From: Oscillospiraceae bacterium
GTDB lineage: Bacteria; Bacillota; Clostridia; Oscillospirales; Ruminococcaceae
DNA: 46,968 nucleotides
Assembly (NCBI GenBank): GCA_012729855.1
Contig: JAAYCI010000071.1
Span: forward strand, 1-46,968
Reading direction: 5' to 3'
Both the position numbers and the translations under genes were made by a program. Shown here in pieces: positions 16,679 through 28,328 of this stretch. Each line of letters begins with the position of its first letter. Within the stretch, counting starts at the first letter, position 1. The notes below the pieces were generated by a model that did not search any database, was not told where the DNA came from, and saw nothing but the letters and a program-made list of their open reading frames with translations.

Positions 16679-17638
16679 CTACAGGCTGGCCGCGCCTATC
16701 AGCCCGGCGTCGTTGCCTAGCGTGGCCTGCACCACCGGGGCCACATAGCCGCGCTCGCCGCCAAAGGCGCGGGGGCGCACATAGTCGTTCAGCGGGTCTA
16801 TCAGCGGGGGGCCTTCGTTGGAAACGCCCCCGCCCAGCAGCACCTTTTCGGGCCGCCAGATGTTGATGAAATTGATGATGCCCTCGCCCAGGTATCGGAT
16901 GTAGGTATCCACCACCCGCTGGGCTGTTTGGTCGCCCTGGCGGGCCGCTTTAAACGGGATGATGCCGTTCATGTTGCCAAGGTTTCCCCCGCACAGCGCG
17001 TGCATGGCGGAGTGCTTGTCCCCTTCGGCGGCCGCACGCGCCTGCCGGGTGAGGGCGCTGGCGCTGGCATAGGCCTCCAGGCAGCCGTGGCGGCCACAGG
17101 TGCACAACTCGCCGTCCAATTTCAGCAGGGTGTGGCCCAGCTCCATGCCACCGGCCGAGCCGCCCTCCTGCAGGCGGCCGTCCACAATCACACCGCCGCC
17201 CACGCCGGTGCCCAGCGTGATAAGCACCACATGGCGGGCGCCCTTGGCCGCGCCGGCCACCGCCTCGCCCAGCACCGCGCAGTTGGCGTCGTTGGCCAGG
17301 CGCATGGGCATGTGCGGGAAGCTGCAGCGCAGCTCGGCCAGAAGGGGCACATACTCCCATTCAAAGTTGCCGGCGTAAGTCACCACGCCGGCAATATGGT
17401 CCACCATACCGGGGCTGCCCACCCCTATTTTGATACATTCCTCAACGGCAATGTCCAGCTCCTCCAGCAGGTGGTTCACCTGGGCGGCCATGTCGGCCAC
17501 CACCAGATGCCAGTCCCGCCCCAGGGGGCGTGTTTTCATGCTAAGCTTGCCCAGCAGGCGGTTGTCGGCGTCTATCACGCCCACCTTGATGTTGGTGCCG
17601 CCCAGGTCTATGCCAATACGGTATTGTTTCTCCGCCAT
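16679..17638 (-). CDS. glcK: ROK family glucokinase
   Basis: The 319-residue protein begins with the ATP-binding loop GIDLGGTNIKVGVID and carries ANDANCAVLGE, GTGVGGGVI and the ROK zinc site CTCGRHGCLEAY with an upstream ELGHT. These mark a ROK-family glucokinase that phosphorylates glucose at the 6 position. The ATG at 17638 follows GGAGG at nine bases; an upstream in-frame ATG at 17659 would place this ribosome site inside the gene. It is 28 bases after secA on the same strand. Sugar specificity is inferred from the family; a related hexose or N-acyl sugar is possible. Confidence 0.9.
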   Translation of the reverse strand: MAEKQYRIGIDLGGTNIKVGVIDADNRLLGKLSMKTRPLGRDWHLVVADMAAQVNHLLEELDIAVEECIKIGVGSPGMVDHIAGVVTYAGNFEWEYVPLLAELRCSFPHMPMRLANDANCAVLGEAVAGAAKGARHVVLITLGTGVGGGVIVDGRLQEGGSAGGMELGHTLLKLDGELCTCGRHGCLEAYASASALTRQARAAAEGDKHSAMHALCGGNLGNMNGIIPFKAARQGDQTAQRVVDTYIRYLGEGIINFINIWRPEKVLLGGGVSNEGPPLIDPLNDYVRPRAFGGERGYVAPVVQATLGNDAGLIGAASL

Positions 17639-17666
17639 CCCGTGTACCCTCCGGTTCATGGGGCTG

Positions 17667-20444
<2,778 letters not shown>

Positions 20445-20497
20445 TGTTTTCGTCTCCTTGTGTTGTGCCGCAACAGGTTAGAGGATTCTCACACCGT

Positions 20498-22198
20498 TTA
20501 CTCCACCGATACCATATAATAGTACACCGGCTGGCCGCCATTCAGCAGCGTCACCTCGATGCCGTCGGGTATTTTGGCCCGCACCAGCTCCAGCGTATGG
20601 GCGGCTTCCTCCTCGGTCACGTCGGCGCCATATATCAGCGTGACAAAGCTGGTGGTCTTCTTGCACATGCCGCGGGTAAGGCGGTAGGTGGTTTTGGTGA
20701 TGTCGGTGCCCACCAGCGCCAGCTTGCCGTTGGCCAGGCCCAGTATCTCGCCCCGGCGTATCTTGCGGCCGTCAAAGTCGGAGTTGCGGGCCGCGAAGGT
20801 GACCAGGCCCGTATCCACGCGGTCGGCCATCTTGTTCATCTCTATGGTGTTGCCGGCCACGTCGCCTTCGGCGTCAAAGGCCAGCATGGCGCTCATGCCC
20901 TGGGGCACAGTGCGGGTAGGCAGCACCACCACCCGTCGGTCGGCCAGTTTGGCCGCCTGCTCGCTGGCCATGATAATGTTCTTATTGTTGGGCAGCACGA
21001 AAACCGTGCCGGCCGGCACACTGTGTATGGCGCCCAGAATGTCGTCGGTGGAGGGGTTCATCGTCTGGCCGCCCTGCACCACGGCGTCCACGCCCAGGTC
21101 CAGGAAAATCTCCTTCAGGCCGGCGCCGGCGGCCACGGCTACAAAGCCGTAGGGCTGGTTTGGGTCCACCGCGGCGTAGGGGAAATCCTCGGCCCCATCG
21201 GCGGCTTCGGCCAGCGCCTGCTTCTCCAGCCCGGCGCCTTGGGCCTGCCGTGCCACGTACTGCTCGTGCATGTTTTCTATTTTAAGCTTGGTCAAATACC
21301 CATGCTTGATGGCATTGCTGAGGACCAGGCCGGGGTCGGCCGTGTGCACATGGCACTTGATGATGTCGTCGTCGTCCACGATGACCACGCTGTCGCCGTG
21401 GCTTTCCAGGAACGCCCGCAGCTTGATGGCGTTGGCGCCGTTTTCCTTGTTCACCAAAAACTCGGTGCAGTAGGCGTTGGTGATATCGGGGTTCAGCTCC
21501 TGCGTGAACACGCCCCTGCCCACGTTCTCGGTGCTCAGCTTTACCTTTTTCACCGGGGCCGGGGCTTCGTCGGGGGTCACAATGGCGCCGCCGTCCACCA
21601 CGGCCTGCATCCCCTCCAGGATATAGCAAAGGCCCATGCCGCCGGCATCCACCACGCCGGCCTTTTTCAGTACTTCCAGCTGTTCGGGGGTTTCGTCCAG
21701 CGCGGTGCGCGCGTTGGCCACCAGCGCGGCCCACATCTTCCGGATGTCCGTCTCACCGTCGGCGGCGGCCTGCTCGGCCGAAACCCGGGCCACCGTAAGC
21801 ATGGTGCCTTCGGTGGGCTTCATCACCGCTTTGTAGGCGGCGTCCACCCCGCGCTGCATGGCGGCCACAAGGTCGGCCGCTTCAGCGGTTTTCTTTTCGG
21901 CCAGCGCCTTGGAAAACCCGCGGAACAGCAGCGACGTAATAACGCCCGAGTTGCCCCGCGCGCCCCGCAGCATGGCGCTGGCCGCCGTTTGCGCGGCCTC
22001 GGCCACCGTGCAGCCATCGGGCAGCAGGGCTATCTCCTCGCGCGCGGCCTCCATTGTCATGCTCATATTGGTGCCGGTGTCGCCGTCGGGCACCGGGAAC
22101 ACGTTCAGCTCGTCCACTTGCGCGCGATGCCGGGCAATGTTGTTTGCGCCTGATACGATCGCGTCGCGCAGGGTTTTGCCATCCATCATCTGTTTCAT
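20498..22198 (-). CDS. yloV: DAK2 domain protein, YloV / fatty acid kinase A type
   Basis: The protein of about 566 residues has an N-terminal DAK2 nucleotide-binding domain (DELNVFPVPDGDTGTNMSMTM near residue 30-50, RGARGNSGVITSLLFRGFS near 80-95) and a C-terminal DegV-like part (VVLPTRTVPQGMSAM, YGADVTEEEA). Such proteins are homologs of FakA, the kinase subunit that phosphorylates fatty acids bound to FakB for phospholipid synthesis; function here is inferred. As in other Firmicutes it follows an Asp23 family gene. The start is one of several close codons; ATG at 22198 has GGAG just upstream. The ribosome-site region directly abuts repeat copy B, which splits it from the Asp23 gene. Confidence 0.88.
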   Translation of the reverse strand: MKQMMDGKTLRDAIVSGANNIARHRAQVDELNVFPVPDGDTGTNMSMTMEAAREEIALLPDGCTVAEAAQTAASAMLRGARGNSGVITSLLFRGFSKALAEKKTAEAADLVAAMQRGVDAAYKAVMKPTEGTMLTVARVSAEQAAADGETDIRKMWAALVANARTALDETPEQLEVLKKAGVVDAGGMGLCYILEGMQAVVDGGAIVTPDEAPAPVKKVKLSTENVGRGVFTQELNPDITNAYCTEFLVNKENGANAIKLRAFLESHGDSVVIVDDDDIIKCHVHTADPGLVLSNAIKHGYLTKLKIENMHEQYVARQAQGAGLEKQALAEAADGAEDFPYAAVDPNQPYGFVAVAAGAGLKEIFLDLGVDAVVQGGQTMNPSTDDILGAIHSVPAGTVFVLPNNKNIIMASEQAAKLADRRVVVLPTRTVPQGMSAMLAFDAEGDVAGNTIEMNKMADRVDTGLVTFAARNSDFDGRKIRRGEILGLANGKLALVGTDITKTTYRLTRGMCKKTTSFVTLIYGADVTEEEAAHTLELVRAKIPDGIEVTLLNGGQPVYYYMVSVE

Positions 22199-22206
22199 CA
22201 ACTCCA

Positions 22207-22370
22207 GGGCCCGAAGGGCAAAATTTGGCTTGCATAGCAGCCTCTTGCCAATAGCAAGATGCTACGGCAAACAAATTTTCCCGCGCCCGGTTCCAGGGTA
22301 CCCTGCAAGGGTGCACTGGAACCGCAAGAGGCGGCGGTACGCCGCCGAGGCGTGGGTGGGAGCCTCCCTA
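22207..22370 (-). repeat. Palindromic repeat element, copy B
   Basis: This copy has the same layout as copy A but reads on the minus strand and sits between the Asp23 gene and the yloV start. Its GGGCCC end is followed at once by TGGAG and the yloV start codon, so it forms the yloV 5' region. AAAATTTGTTTGC and GCAAG(C)CAAATTTT again frame an inner hairpin, here GTAGCATCTTGC with GCAAGAGGCTGC (one mismatch). Where the other copies have GGCTCACACTGCG..., this one has a different palindrome (GGTTCCAG pairing with CTGGAACC), so modules have been exchanged. Confidence 0.8.
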
Positions 22371-22462
22371 TGGCAACCAGCACAGGGCGACCATAACCGC
22401 ACACGGCGCGCACCAGGCGCGAGATGCAGCCGCACCAGCCGGTGCGGTTTATTAAGCCTGTA

Positions 22463-22810
22463 TTATGCCATCAAATCATCCACCATCACATTGATGCGCT
22501 TCACCACAAGGCCGGTGGCCTCTTCCACAATATACTTCACCTTGTGGGAAATGCTTTTCACAGCAGCGGCAATGTTCAGCCCGTAGGTTACCTTGATGTG
22601 CAAATCTATCACCAGCTGGCCGTCTTCTTCCAGCACCCGCACGCCTTTGTCGGGGTTTTCTCTCTGCACCAGGCTTTTCAGGCTGTCGGCGGGGGTGCGG
22701 CTGGCCATGCCGGCCACGCCGTAGCCGCTTTGGGCGGCGGCAGCTACCAGCTCGGCAAAATAGTTGCCGGTCATGCTTACCTTGCCCAGGGTGTTGTAGA
22801 AGGAAATCAC
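22463..22810 (-). CDS. Asp23/Gls24 family protein (YloU-like)
   Basis: The 115-residue protein matches the Asp23/Gls24 envelope-stress family: ISFYNTLGKVSMTGNYFAELV, GYGVAGMASRT, a variable segment, then LVIDLHIKVTYGLNIAAAVKSI and ATGLVVKRINVMVDDL. Relatives sit at the membrane or next to fatty-acid kinase genes, as here before the DAK2 gene. The GTG at 22810 follows AAAAGGAGG at good spacing, so the upstream in-frame codons are not used. The promoter at 23008-23037 gives it a long, structured leader. Confidence 0.9.
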   Translation of the reverse strand: MISFYNTLGKVSMTGNYFAELVAAAAQSGYGVAGMASRTPADSLKSLVQRENPDKGVRVLEEDGQLVIDLHIKVTYGLNIAAAVKSISHKVKYIVEEATGLVVKRINVMVDDLMA

Positions 22811-23007
22811 CCGTCTCGCCTCCTTTTGGGGGTCCTGCAAATGAATAGGTTTATACCGCGGGGCAGCGCCCTGCACCCCGCGCCCTTCGGGCGCGTGTTC
22901 CGCGGCAGCGCCACGGGGTATTCAATCATTCCTGGCCTGCCTTGCTCGGTTATGCGAAAGCGATGCTTTCGCGCAACGCTCACTGCGTTGGCCAATAAAT
23001 CCTTACT

Positions 23008-23037
23008 ATTATACAACCAATGGCCTGCTTTGTCCAA
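23008..23037 (-). promoter_or_regulatory. Promoter and structured leader of the Asp23-yloV-secA run
   Basis: On the minus strand TTGGAC (23037-23032), an 18-base spacer and TATAAT (23013-23008) precede the Asp23 gene by about 200 bases. The 345-base gap 22811-23154 has no gene. The leader contains hairpins, among them CAACGC with GCGTTG, GCGAAAGC with GCTTTCGC and CGCGCCC-TTC-GGGCGCG, all below the promoter. I do not recognise a known riboswitch. Confidence 0.65.
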
Positions 23038-23154
23038 TAAACATCGTAAATATCGGGGAAACCGCAAGCGGCAGCCCCTTGCCCACTGCGTGCCGCCCGC
23101 GCAGGCAGCACGGCGAAGAGCGCCCGGCGGGGCGCTCCTGGTTGCGGGCGGCGG

Positions 23155-23661
23155 CTATTTCACATAAACATGTTCCACTTCCGCAATATAAATGGTGTGG
23201 TGGTCGCCGCCGGGGTAGTTGGCGGTGTTGGGGGCGTCGTCCACAAAACACTCGGGGCGCATCGCCTGCCGGTACAGCTTGCGGCACACCAGCACCAGGT
23301 TGGCCTCTTCAAAGGCGGCCACGCCGTCCAGTGCCGTCACCGTCAGGCCCGCCTCGGCAATCTTGTCGCCGTCGCGGCCGCTTTTGCTGCCCAGCAGTTC
23401 CAGCTCACGCCGGTGGGCGCCCGCCTCAAAAAAGCTGAGCGAAAAGCGCTCCTCCCGCTCGATAAACTCGTGCGTGTAGCGCTGGGGGCGCACATATACG
23501 GTAACCACCGGCTTGTTCCACAAAAAGCCCGCCTGCCCCCACGAGGCCGTCATGGTGTTGCAGGCCCCGGGCGCGCCGGGGGTCAGCAGCATCCAGTCGC
23601 GCCCTATGCGGCTGAAAAAATTATCGGTAAGTTCGAATACCGATACTTCTTTAAACTCCAT
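23155..23661 (-). CDS. Flavin reductase-like FMN-binding protein
   Basis: The 168-residue protein matches the flavin reductase-like domain: LLTPGAPGACNTMTASWGQAGFLWNKPVVTVYV-type FMN-binding strands near residues 25-55, HEFIEREERFSLSFF near 65, and the closing GDHHTIYIAEVEHVYVK. Such proteins bind FMN and act as flavin reductases or stand-alone flavoproteins; the partner is unknown. The ATG at 23661 follows AAGGTG; a GTG twelve bases upstream is a less likely start. It follows the nucleotidyltransferase gene at 61 bases on the same strand. Confidence 0.87.
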   Translation of the reverse strand: MEFKEVSVFELTDNFFSRIGRDWMLLTPGAPGACNTMTASWGQAGFLWNKPVVTVYVRPQRYTHEFIEREERFSLSFFEAGAHRRELELLGSKSGRDGDKIAEAGLTVTALDGVAAFEEANLVLVCRKLYRQAMRPECFVDDAPNTANYPGGDHHTIYIAEVEHVYVK

Positions 23662-23721
23662 GGTGCGTGCCACCTTCTTCTCTCAATAATTACGCCCTAT
23701 AGTATTTTTTCGCCCGTCTCT

Positions 23722-24654
23722 TTATTTCATGTCCTCCCACAGCGGTGTGGGATACTGCCCGTCCCTGTGCTTTTGGGCAATGGCCGCCTGCACGCCGGGC
23801 TTGTCCTCCTTGTAGGTGATGCCATACCACACGTCGCCGCTTTGCAGCACCTTCACATCGGCCTTGCCGCTCTTGATGATATCGTCCACCGTGGACGGCA
23901 GCAGGTACTCGCACTTCATAGGGTTTACCGGCAGGTTTTTCTCCAGAAAAGCCGGAAAACCTGCCTCGGCCTCACGCAAAAAGTCGGTATCAAAGCCCCA
24001 GAAGTTCATGCTCACCAGTGTGCCGGGGGGCAGGTCTGTCCAGCTTTTGCCGTCGTCCTCGGTGTAGCGCGCGCCGGTGGGGGTTTTTTCTATCTTCGCG
24101 CGCTCCACAATGTCGGTCAGGGTGCCGCCGGCGTCCGCCTGGCACACGCCGCGGGTCACGGCGCCGTGGTCGGTCACGGTATTCTCCACCTTGTAGCCCA
24201 CCATGGCAAAGTGGTGCTTGCCGTCGGCGGGCTTGGGCGCGGTCATAAAATCATACAGCACCTTGTAGGCCTGCGGGCCGTAGTAGTCGTCGGCGTTGAT
24301 GACCGCGAACGGGCCGTTAATTTTTTCTTTGGCGGCCAGCACCGCGTGGGTAGTGCCCCAGGGTTTTTCGCGGCCCTCGGGCACCGTGAAGCCCGCCGGC
24401 AGCGCGCCCAGCTCCTGGAAGGCGTACTCCACCTGGATATACCGGCTTATCCGGTCGCCTATCGCCTGGTGAAACGCCTTTTCTATGCCATGCTTGATGA
24501 TGAAGATCACCTTTTCAAAGCCGGCCTGCACCGCGTCGTATACCGAATAATCGATGATCACCTCGCCGTTGGGGCCCATCGGGTCTATCTGCTTCAGCCC
24601 GCCGTATCGGCTGCCCATACCGGCCGCCATCACCACCAAAACCGGTTTGTCCAT
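23722..24654 (-). CDS. Sugar-phosphate nucleotidyltransferase
   Basis: The 310-residue protein has the nucleotidyltransferase signature VVMAAGMGSRYGGLKQIDP at its start, the metal-binding INADDYYG near residue 120 and NFWGFDTDFL near 220. This family activates sugar phosphates, for instance glucose-1-phosphate with UTP, though the family as a whole is only loosely characterised. The ATG has GGAGG upstream. It lies 196 bases downstream of galE on the same strand, which favours a role in making or recycling UDP-glucose and UDP-galactose. Substrate is inferred from that neighbour. Confidence 0.88.
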   Translation of the reverse strand: MDKPVLVVMAAGMGSRYGGLKQIDPMGPNGEVIIDYSVYDAVQAGFEKVIFIIKHGIEKAFHQAIGDRISRYIQVEYAFQELGALPAGFTVPEGREKPWGTTHAVLAAKEKINGPFAVINADDYYGPQAYKVLYDFMTAPKPADGKHHFAMVGYKVENTVTDHGAVTRGVCQADAGGTLTDIVERAKIEKTPTGARYTEDDGKSWTDLPPGTLVSMNFWGFDTDFLREAEAGFPAFLEKNLPVNPMKCEYLLPSTVDDIIKSGKADVKVLQSGDVWYGITYKEDKPGVQAAIAQKHRDGQYPTPLWEDMK

Positions 24655-24850
24655 TGTTGCATCCTCCTTTTGCCGTCTATTTTTTAAGGATTTATCAGGG
24701 TTTTTCGCAGGATGTCCCGCGCCCTGTTATCTGCCTGCACACTCTGTTTTTTTTGGCCATTTTTATGCCGCTTTTTTCGACATTTTTTGCGCCGTCGAAA
24801 CTGCCCGCAATAAATCATCGAAAAATAGGCAAAAAATCACCGGCTGTTCC

Positions 24851-25873
24851 CTATTCGTAGCCCTGCGGGTTGGTGCTTTGCCAGTGCCAGGAGTCGGCGC
24901 ACATGGTGTCTATGCCAAACTCGGCCTGCCAGCCCATCGCCGCTTTGGCGCGGGTGGGGTCGGCGTACAGGGCGGCCACGTCGCCCGGCCGCCGCGGGCC
25001 AATCACGTAGGGAATCTCCCGCCCGCTGGCCTTGGCGTAGGCCGCGATGACCTCCAGCACACTGTAGCCCTTGCCGGTGCCCAGGTTGCACACAAACAGC
25101 CCGCCGGTCTCGTCCAGCTTTTTCAGTGCCGATACATGCCCCCGCGCCAGGTCCATCACGTGGATATAATCCCGCACGCCCGTGCCGTCGGGGGTGGGGT
25201 AATCGTCGCCCCACACGGTCAGCCGCTCCAGCCGGCCCACCGCCACCTGGGCAATATAGGGCACCAGGTTGTTGGGGATGCCGTTGGGGTCTTCGCCTAT
25301 CAGCCCCGAGGGGTGCGCCCCAATGGGGTTGAAGTACCGCAGCAGCGCCGCGCTGAAGGTGGGCTCGGCGGCGCACAGGTCGGTCAGTATCCGCTCAATA
25401 AACAGCTTGGTGGCGCCGTAGGGGTTGGTGGCCGAGGTGGGAAAATCCTCCACCACCGGCACGGTTTCCGGCTCGCCATACACGGTGGCCGAGGATGAGA
25501 ACACAAATTTATGCACCCCGTGCTGCCGCATCGCGTTCAGCACCGCCAGGGTGCAGTTCAGGTTGTTGGTGTAGTATTCCAGCGGCTTCTGTACGCTTTC
25601 GCCCACGGCTTTCAGCGCCGCAAAGTGCACCACCGCCTCTATTTCGGGGTTCTCCCGAAACAGTTTGTTCGTCTCCTTTTCGTCGCACAGGTCTATGGGG
25701 TAGAAAGTCACCTTCTTGCCGGTGATCTGCTCCACCCGGCGCAGCGCCTCGTCGCTGGAGTTCACCAGGTTGTCGGCCACAATCACCTCGTAGCCGTTCG
25801 CCAACAATTCCACACAGGTGTGGCTGCCGATATACCCGGCGCCACCCGTTACCAATATGGCCAGGGTCCACAC
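24851..25873 (-). CDS. galE: UDP-glucose 4-epimerase
   Basis: The 340-residue protein has the NAD-binding motif VTGGAGYIGSHTCVELL, HFAALKAVGESV, the catalytic SSSATVYG and YGATK (YxxxK), RYFNPIGAHPSG and GVRDYIHVMDLA, all characteristic of GalE, which interconverts UDP-glucose and UDP-galactose. The GTG at 25873 is used, but AAGGA is only two or three bases from it; a CTG three codons later would begin LAILVTGG at better spacing, so the start is uncertain. The nucleotidyltransferase downstream could supply its UDP-sugar. Confidence 0.95.
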   Translation of the reverse strand: MWTLAILVTGGAGYIGSHTCVELLANGYEVIVADNLVNSSDEALRRVEQITGKKVTFYPIDLCDEKETNKLFRENPEIEAVVHFAALKAVGESVQKPLEYYTNNLNCTLAVLNAMRQHGVHKFVFSSSATVYGEPETVPVVEDFPTSATNPYGATKLFIERILTDLCAAEPTFSAALLRYFNPIGAHPSGLIGEDPNGIPNNLVPYIAQVAVGRLERLTVWGDDYPTPDGTGVRDYIHVMDLARGHVSALKKLDETGGLFVCNLGTGKGYSVLEVIAAYAKASGREIPYVIGPRRPGDVAALYADPTRAKAAMGWQAEFGIDTMCADSWHWQSTNPQGYE

Positions 25874-25977
25874 GTCCTTTCCGCGGCAGGCTGTGCCGTC
25901 GGTATCATTCTACACCATATGCCCGGTAAAAGAACAGAGAAAACCGGCAAGTAATTGTAAAATTACCATGTCGTGGT

Positions 25978-26013
25978 AAAAAAGCACGCCCGGGCTTTTG
26001 CCGGAGCGTGCTT
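25978..26013 (-). terminator. Terminator after serA
   Basis: On the minus strand AGCACGCTCCGG pairs with CCCGGGCGTGCT (one mismatch) and is followed by six T residues. It ends the serC-serA transcript before galE. Confidence 0.85.
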
Positions 26014-26073
26014 TGGCTGTTTTATGGAAATACCAGCCCGCAACTGTTATTCAGCCGCAAAGGTGCTGCAGGC

Positions 26074-27243
26074 TTAAATCACCCGCACCCGGATAACCCC
26101 CTCCACCGTGCGGATGGCCTCCACGGCGGCGGCATCGGCGGCGCCCTCCACGTCTATCATGGTGTAGGCGTAATCGCCGCGGCTTTTGTTGGTCATGTTC
26201 TCAATGTTCAGCCCGGCGCCGTTCAGCACGGCGGTAAGCCCGGCCAGAATGCCCTTGGCGTTGCGGTTGATGACACAGATGCGGCTGCCGCCATTCTTGG
26301 GCACGCTCACGTTGGGCAGGTTCACGCTGTTGATGATGTTGCCGTTCAGCAGGTACTCACGCAGCTGGTCGGCGGCCATCACGGCGCAGTTCTCCTCGCT
26401 CTCGGGGGTGGAGGCGCCCAGGTGGGGAATGCACACCACGCCCGGCTTGCCAATCAAATCGGCGCTGGGGAAGTCGGTAACATAGCAGCCCAGCCTTCCG
26501 TTTTTAAGCGCGGTGAGCAGGGCGGCGTTGTCCACCAGCTCCCCCCGCGCGAAGTTCAGAATGCGGGCGCCCTGCTTCATCTGGGCAATGGTGTCCTTGT
26601 TGATGATCTCTTTGGTGTCGGCGTTCACCGGCAGGTGCAGGGAGATATAGTCGGAGTTCTGGATAACGTCCGACAGGGTGACGCTGGGCTTCACCCGGCG
26701 CGTGAGGTTCCAGGCCGACTCAATGGAGATGAAGGGATCGTAGCCCAGCACCTCCATGTCCAGGTGGGTGGCCATGTTGGCCACCTTCACGCCAATGGCC
26801 CCCAGGCCGATAACGCCCAGCGTTTTGCCGGCCAGCTCGGGCCCGGCAAACTTGCCCTTACCTTTTTCCACCAGCTTAGGTACAGCTTCGCCCTCGCCGG
26901 CAATGGAGGCCGTCCATTCCATACCGCCGGCCACGTTGCGGCTGGCCAGCACAAGGCCCCCCAGCACCAGCTCCTTCACGGCGTTGGCGTTGGCGCCCGG
27001 GGTGTTGAAAACCACAATGCCCGCTTCGCTGCAGCGGTCTACGGGAATGTTGTTCACGCCGGCGCCCGCGCGGGCAATGGCCAAAAGGCTTTCGGGTACT
27101 TCGGCATCCAGCAGGTTGGCGCTGCGCACCAAAATGCCGTCGGGCTGCACGTCGGCGTCGGGCTCCACCACCTGGAAAAGCGAGGAGGGCAGGCGCTCCA
27201 GCCCTTTGGGTGAAATGCTGTTCAGGGTTTCAATGGTAAACAT
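26074..27243 (-). CDS. serA: D-3-phosphoglycerate dehydrogenase
   Basis: The 389-residue protein is phosphoglycerate dehydrogenase, the first enzyme of serine synthesis from 3-phosphoglycerate. It has the NAD-binding motif LGVIGLGAIGVKVAN near residue 145, catalytic-region ARGELVD near 235, HLGAST near 280 with the active-site histidine, and a C-terminal ACT domain (about 320-389, RICVINRNAKGILAGL) that may bind serine. Its ATG shares one base with the serC stop codon in TGATG, and GGAGGTG lies just upstream within serC, so translation is probably coupled. Confidence 0.96.
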   Translation of the reverse strand: MFTIETLNSISPKGLERLPSSLFQVVEPDADVQPDGILVRSANLLDAEVPESLLAIARAGAGVNNIPVDRCSEAGIVVFNTPGANANAVKELVLGGLVLASRNVAGGMEWTASIAGEGEAVPKLVEKGKGKFAGPELAGKTLGVIGLGAIGVKVANMATHLDMEVLGYDPFISIESAWNLTRRVKPSVTLSDVIQNSDYISLHLPVNADTKEIINKDTIAQMKQGARILNFARGELVDNAALLTALKNGRLGCYVTDFPSADLIGKPGVVCIPHLGASTPESEENCAVMAADQLREYLLNGNIINSVNLPNVSVPKNGGSRICVINRNAKGILAGLTAVLNGAGLNIENMTNKSRGDYAYTMIDVEGAADAAAVEAIRTVEGVIRVRVI

Positions 27244-28328
27244 CAGGCACCTCCGTTTGCCGCGGCAAATTCTTTCATGTAGGCCACCAGGGCTTCCACC
27301 CCGGCCACGGGCATGGCGTTGTAAATGGACGCCCGCATGCCGCCCACCAGGCGGTGGCCTTTAATGTTTACTATGCCCGCCGCGGCCGCCCCCTTGCAGA
27401 AGGCGTCGTCCAGCTCGGTGCTGGGCGCGGTGAACGTCACGTTCATCAGGCTGCGGAAGGGCTTTTCCACCGGGGCATTATAGAAGCTCTGGCCGTCCAG
27501 GTAGTCATACAGAATGGCCGCTTTCTTTTCATTATAGGCTTGCATCGCGGCCAGGCCGCCCATGTCCTCTTCAATCCACTGCAGGGTCAGGCCGGTCATG
27601 TAGATATCCCAGCAGTTGGGGGTGTTGTACATGCTGTCGGCGTCGATGATGGTTTTGTAGTTCATCAGCGACGGGGTGTTCTCGGGCGCTTTGCCCAAAA
27701 GGTCCTCCCGCACAATGGCAATGGCCATGCCGGCCGGGGCCACATTCTTCTGCACGCCAAAATAGATCAGCCCGTATTGGCTCACGTCGGTGAGCTCGCT
27801 TAGAATACAGCTGCTCATGTCGGCCACCAGCGGGGCGCGGGTTTTGGGCAGCTGGGCAAACCGGCTGCCAAAAATGGTGTTGTTCTGGCAGATGTGCACA
27901 TAGCTGGCGTTCGGGCTTTCCTGCACGGCGGCGGGGTCGGGTATATAGGTATAGTTGCGGTCGCCGGAGTCGGCCGTGATGTTCACCTTGCCGTACTTGG
28001 CGGCCTCCTTGGCGGCCGTTTTGGAGAAGTTGCCCGTTACCCAGTAGTCGGCTTCGCCGCTCGTCATCAGGTTGGCCGGCACCATGGCAAACTGCAGCGT
28101 GGCGCCGCCTTGAATAAACCCTACCTTATAGTTGGCCGGGATGCCCAGCACCCGGCGCAGGCGGGCTTCGGTGTCCTCGGCAATGGCAATGAACTCCTTG
28201 CTGCGGTGGCTCATCTCCATCACGCTTTGGCCGGTGCTGCCGTATTCCAGCAGCTCCTGCCGGGCTTTTTCCAATACCGGCAGGGCCAGCATGCTGGGCC
28301 CCGCGCTGAAATTGTACACTCTTGACAT
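27243..28328 (-). CDS. serC: Phosphoserine aminotransferase
   Basis: The 361-residue protein is SerC, which aminates 3-phosphohydroxypyruvate with glutamate, using PLP. It shows VYNFSAGPSMLALPVLEKA at the start, FIQGGATLQFAMVP near 70, ADMSSCILSE near 170, and the PLP lysine in GVQKNVAPAG near 195. ATG follows GAGGGGG. It is the first gene of a two-gene serine operon with serA. I looked for a T-box or a serine-responsive element upstream and did not see one. Confidence 0.96.
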   Translation of the reverse strand: MSRVYNFSAGPSMLALPVLEKARQELLEYGSTGQSVMEMSHRSKEFIAIAEDTEARLRRVLGIPANYKVGFIQGGATLQFAMVPANLMTSGEADYWVTGNFSKTAAKEAAKYGKVNITADSGDRNYTYIPDPAAVQESPNASYVHICQNNTIFGSRFAQLPKTRAPLVADMSSCILSELTDVSQYGLIYFGVQKNVAPAGMAIAIVREDLLGKAPENTPSLMNYKTIIDADSMYNTPNCWDIYMTGLTLQWIEEDMGGLAAMQAYNEKKAAILYDYLDGQSFYNAPVEKPFRSLMNVTFTAPSTELDDAFCKGAAAAGIVNIKGHRLVGGMRASIYNAMPVAGVEALVAYMKEFAAANGGA

